The position numbers were made by a program, and so were the translations under genes. The notes beneath the pieces are model-generated. The model worked only from the letters and a program-made list of their open reading frames with translations, searched no databases and was not told the origin of the DNA. Below are positions 62,379-64,000 of a DNA stretch of 64,000 nucleotides, one piece after another. The stretch is from NCBI GenBank assembly GCA_044356555.1, contig JBIKWB010000025.1, forward strand, positions 1 to 64,000. Reading direction: 5' to 3'. Numbering within the stretch: the first letter of the stretch is position 1; every line of letters starts with the position of its first letter. Source of the stretch: Tous-C4FEB sp044356555 (lineage in GTDB: Bacteria > Verrucomicrobiota > Verrucomicrobiia > Opitutales > Opitutaceae).

Positions 62379-63706
62379 GAAAGATCGACCTTCACGGTCC
62401 GCGCTTGGACGTAGCTCGCTGATGTCGTTGCGACGTTTTTGTGGCCGAGGTGACGCCGCGCTGCTTCGAGGCCACCGGCTTGGTTGACGAATGAGCCGGA
62501 AAGCTTGCGCAGTTCGTGGATCGGATTGGGCGACGTGAAGCCCTGGATTCGGAGCCACGCGCCAAGCTTTTTCCAGCAGAAGCAACGATACTCTTTAGCG
62601 CCTCGTTTTTTGTCCGGACTAAGCCCCGCAAGGACGAACTCAGTTTCCGGCGCGTCGGCTTGGTGGTGCCGCAGCCAATCCGTGACTTCGGTAGTAATCG
62701 GCGTGGAGCGCTCCGATTCATCGGTTTTCGGCCTGAACCACTTGGTCGTGCGAACGTGAACGATGCCGTTGTCGAGATCGACGTTGGACCAAGGTAACAT
62801 GTCAGCTTCGCCGCGACGGAGCCCGCCAATGAGACACAAAAGAAACGCGGCAAGCACGTCGCCCGATAGTTGGGAGCGTGCGGTTGCGTAGAGTTTGCGG
62901 GGGTCCACCGCGGTATTGAATCGCCGGGTCGAGGAGCCGATGGAAAGACCGACAAGGGGAAGGGGAGAGGGGAAGCGGATCGACTCACCGATGGCCTTCA
63001 CGAAGTTGGGGCCCAGCAGCGAACGAGCATTTCGAATGACGCCGGATGAGGTGTTTTTGCGGGAGGTGCGAGTGATCTCGTTCGGAGCGCTATCGATGTA
63101 GGCCTTGCGCCATGCTTCGACCTTCGCGTCGGTCAATACGTCGAGGGAGACGCGTTCGATCTTCTCGCGCCAAGCTTTCGATTCGTCGCTCCCGTGGTAG
63201 AAAACGGACCCCGTCGGAGTGATACCGAGCACGCCAGCCACGAGTCGGCGTAGGCTGATCTCGTATTGCGCTAGCGTGGTGGGGCGCACCGTTGAGACTG
63301 ACTTGGCTGCGCTGAGCAACTCGCCGACAGTGGCGGAGCGCGCTGGGCGGACATCGGGACGATTCTCCGCCAGCACTTCGGTAAGCCCGTTGCTCCGGAC
63401 TTTCATCCAGAGGTCGCGGGCTTTGCGCGCGGCCTCAACACGGTTGGCGGTGTCGAGATTGAACCACGCATCCCTGCCACCCTGCTTTATGCGGAGATAC
63501 AGTTCCGGGGTAATCGAGCCGTCCTTGAGCGTGCGGTGGCGCACGCGATCCTTCCAGTAATCGACGGATGACTTGGCGGCACGGTTGGTCTTGGGAGCGT
63601 AATCGATGGGCGTGGGAAAAGGGGACACCAGCGCAGAATGTCCCTTTAGTGTCCCCTTTATTTCGTTCTTAACTGTTTTTTCGGCTTCATATGATTTCGC
63701 GTTCAT
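62375..63706 (-). CDS. Tyrosine recombinase (integrase) of the island
   Basis: A 443-residue integrase. The N-terminal part holds a putative arm-binding region, followed by a SAM-like core-binding domain (about 125-215). The catalytic residues are R297 in GLRRGE, H397 and R400 in HELR, H419 in HLGH and the nucleophile Y432 in SASY. It lies 78 bp inside attR and reads into the island, the usual layout. ATG 63706 is used; it has a weak Shine-Dalgarno site and is preceded by a perfect palindrome. Confidence 0.94.
   Translation of the reverse strand: MNAKSYEAEKTVKNEIKGTLKGHSALVSPFPTPIDYAPKTNRAAKSSVDYWKDRVRHRTLKDGSITPELYLRIKQGGRDAWFNLDTANRVEAARKARDLWMKVRSNGLTEVLAENRPDVRPARSATVGELLSAAKSVSTVRPTTLAQYEISLRRLVAGVLGITPTGSVFYHGSDESKAWREKIERVSLDVLTDAKVEAWRKAYIDSAPNEITRTSRKNTSSGVIRNARSLLGPNFVKAIGESIRFPSPLPLVGLSIGSSTRRFNTAVDPRKLYATARSQLSGDVLAAFLLCLIGGLRRGEADMLPWSNVDLDNGIVHVRTTKWFRPKTDESERSTPITTEVTDWLRHHQADAPETEFVLAGLSPDKKRGAKEYRCFCWKKLGAWLRIQGFTSPNPIHELRKLSGSFVNQAGGLEAARRHLGHKNVATTSASYVQARTVKVDLS
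63619..63629 (-). repeat. Inverted copy of the 11-bp island repeat
   Basis: AAGGGGACACC is the exact complement of the GGTGTCCCCTT unit found twice at 50018-50039. It lies inside the integrase 5' coding region. A one-mismatch direct copy is at 63648-63658. Confidence 0.55.
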
Positions 63707-63710
63707 TGGT

Positions 63711-63740
63711 GTTAAATACTCATAAACAATGGTATTTAAC
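63711..63740. promoter_or_regulatory. Palindrome at the integrase start, likely operator
   Basis: Perfect 9-bp arms, GTTAAATAC (63711-63719) and GTATTTAAC (63732-63740), with a 12-base spacer, 5 bp upstream of the integrase ATG. The half-sites are 21 bp apart, two helical turns, which suits a dimeric regulator controlling the integrase. Confidence 0.6.
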
Positions 63741-63784
63741 GTGGTTTACGCAAGCCTTATGAATGGATACGAAACAGATACATA

Positions 63785-63833
63785 AAGATTGTGATTCTTG
63801 GGGTCGCGGGTTCGAATCCCGTTGGCCGCCCCA
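63785..63833 (+). repeat. attR: 49-bp direct repeat of the tRNA-His 3' end
   Basis: Identical to 49888-49936 over all 49 bases; flanking bases differ on both sides. It lacks the 5' half of the tRNA and is not a functional tRNA gene. The last 167 bases of the window, beyond it, hold no supported gene. Confidence 0.95.
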
Positions 63834-64000
63834 GAGCGATTGAAGAGTTCACCGAGTAGCGAGAGTGGGCCGGAATGCTCGACGAAGAAGACGGAGACGC
63901 CGTGAACGAGGGCAACGAGTCAAAACTTCGGCGGGCGATCTTGGAAACGGGAAGCTGAGAACGGAACCCGGGGGACTTGCCGGCAGGTGAGGCGGGCTTT

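Larger units (their letters stand above)
49888..63833 (+). mobile_element. 13.9-kb integrative island in tRNA-His
   Basis: It is bounded by 49-bp direct repeats derived from tRNA-His. The integrase gene reads inward from the right end (62375-63706). The left part is a type I restriction-modification operon with accessory genes. The right part is a minus-strand module of integrase, unknown protein, HTH, winged-helix protein and DnaC-like ATPase. There is no relaxase, type IV secretion gene, capsid, terminase or tail gene. That pattern fits a small integrative, satellite-like or mobilisable element with defence cargo. Whether it is still mobile is unknown. Confidence 0.93.

Noticed and set aside
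1..64000. CRISPR arrays, rRNA genes and insertion sequences
   Set aside because: I looked for regularly spaced repeats, rRNA segments and transposase genes with terminal repeats on both strands and found none.
63834..64000. Possible gene fragment beyond attR
   Set aside because: The 167 bases contain short frames only and no recognisable motif; a chromosomal gene may begin outside the window.

Overview
The window looks like about 64 kb of a free-living Gram-negative bacterium of the Verrucomicrobia, most likely the Opitutaceae. The GC content is high. It encodes outer-membrane functions (a lipid A acyltransferase, GT9 heptosyltransferase-like proteins, a TolC homologue), weak Shine-Dalgarno sites are common, and a secreted protein in the island carries a C-terminal domain that I recognise from many Opitutus-type exported proteins. 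The lineage call is inference from protein resemblance; there is no rRNA in the window to confirm it.

Bases 1-25264 are mostly housekeeping genes. They hold a gamma-glutamyltransferase cut by the window edge, then rpoZ, smpB, thrB, an orphan receiver protein, trmL, a decayed membrane-protein gene, an oppD/oppF ATPase pair without permeases, a fused LpxL-type acyltransferase plus GT9 glycosyltransferase, a divergent second GT9 gene, serS, tilS, ftsH, UDP-glucose dehydrogenase, a SurA/PpiD-like chaperone, a TolC-family protein, a BrkB-family membrane protein, a GYF_2 membrane protein and argS. Bases 25265-26476 hold two pseudogenes side by side: a zinc alcohol dehydrogenase and a cupin. After them come an MFS transporter and a Gfo/Idh/MocA oxidoreductase, then a divergent three-gene peptide-type ABC cluster (one permease, two ATPases), a Dabb-domain protein and a Tat-exported metallophosphoesterase.

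Bases 33147-49773 hold hflX, an orphan response regulator, a lactonase-family protein, two D-2-hydroxyacid dehydrogenases, thymidine kinase, a coiled-coil-like unknown, an M32 carboxypeptidase, a TlpA-like thioredoxin, an M19 dipeptidase, a YdcF-family protein and a complete RbsB/RbsA/RbsC-type sugar ABC operon. The operon lies directly before tRNA-His(GTG).

The most interesting part is a 13.9-kb integrative island (49888-63833) inserted in the 3' end of tRNA-His. It is bounded by a perfect 49-bp direct repeat. Its left half is a tightly overlapping type I restriction-modification operon with two non-canonical members: hsdR, a PD-(D/E)XK nuclease-family gene, hsdM, hsdS, and a lipoprotein trypsin/HtrA-like protease. 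The protease is flanked by a 133-bp duplication of the hsdS 3' end. A secreted protein follows. Its right half, on the minus strand, is a compact mobility/replication-like module: a tyrosine recombinase translationally coupled to an unknown 272-aa protein, an AlpA/excisionase-like HTH, a winged-helix protein and a DnaC-like ATPase whose Walker A lysine is replaced. Tandem and inverted copies of an 11-bp motif lie just inside both ends, and a 9-bp palindrome sits at the integrase start. I see no conjugation, relaxase or virion genes, so the element resembles a satellite-like or mobilisable island carrying defence cargo.
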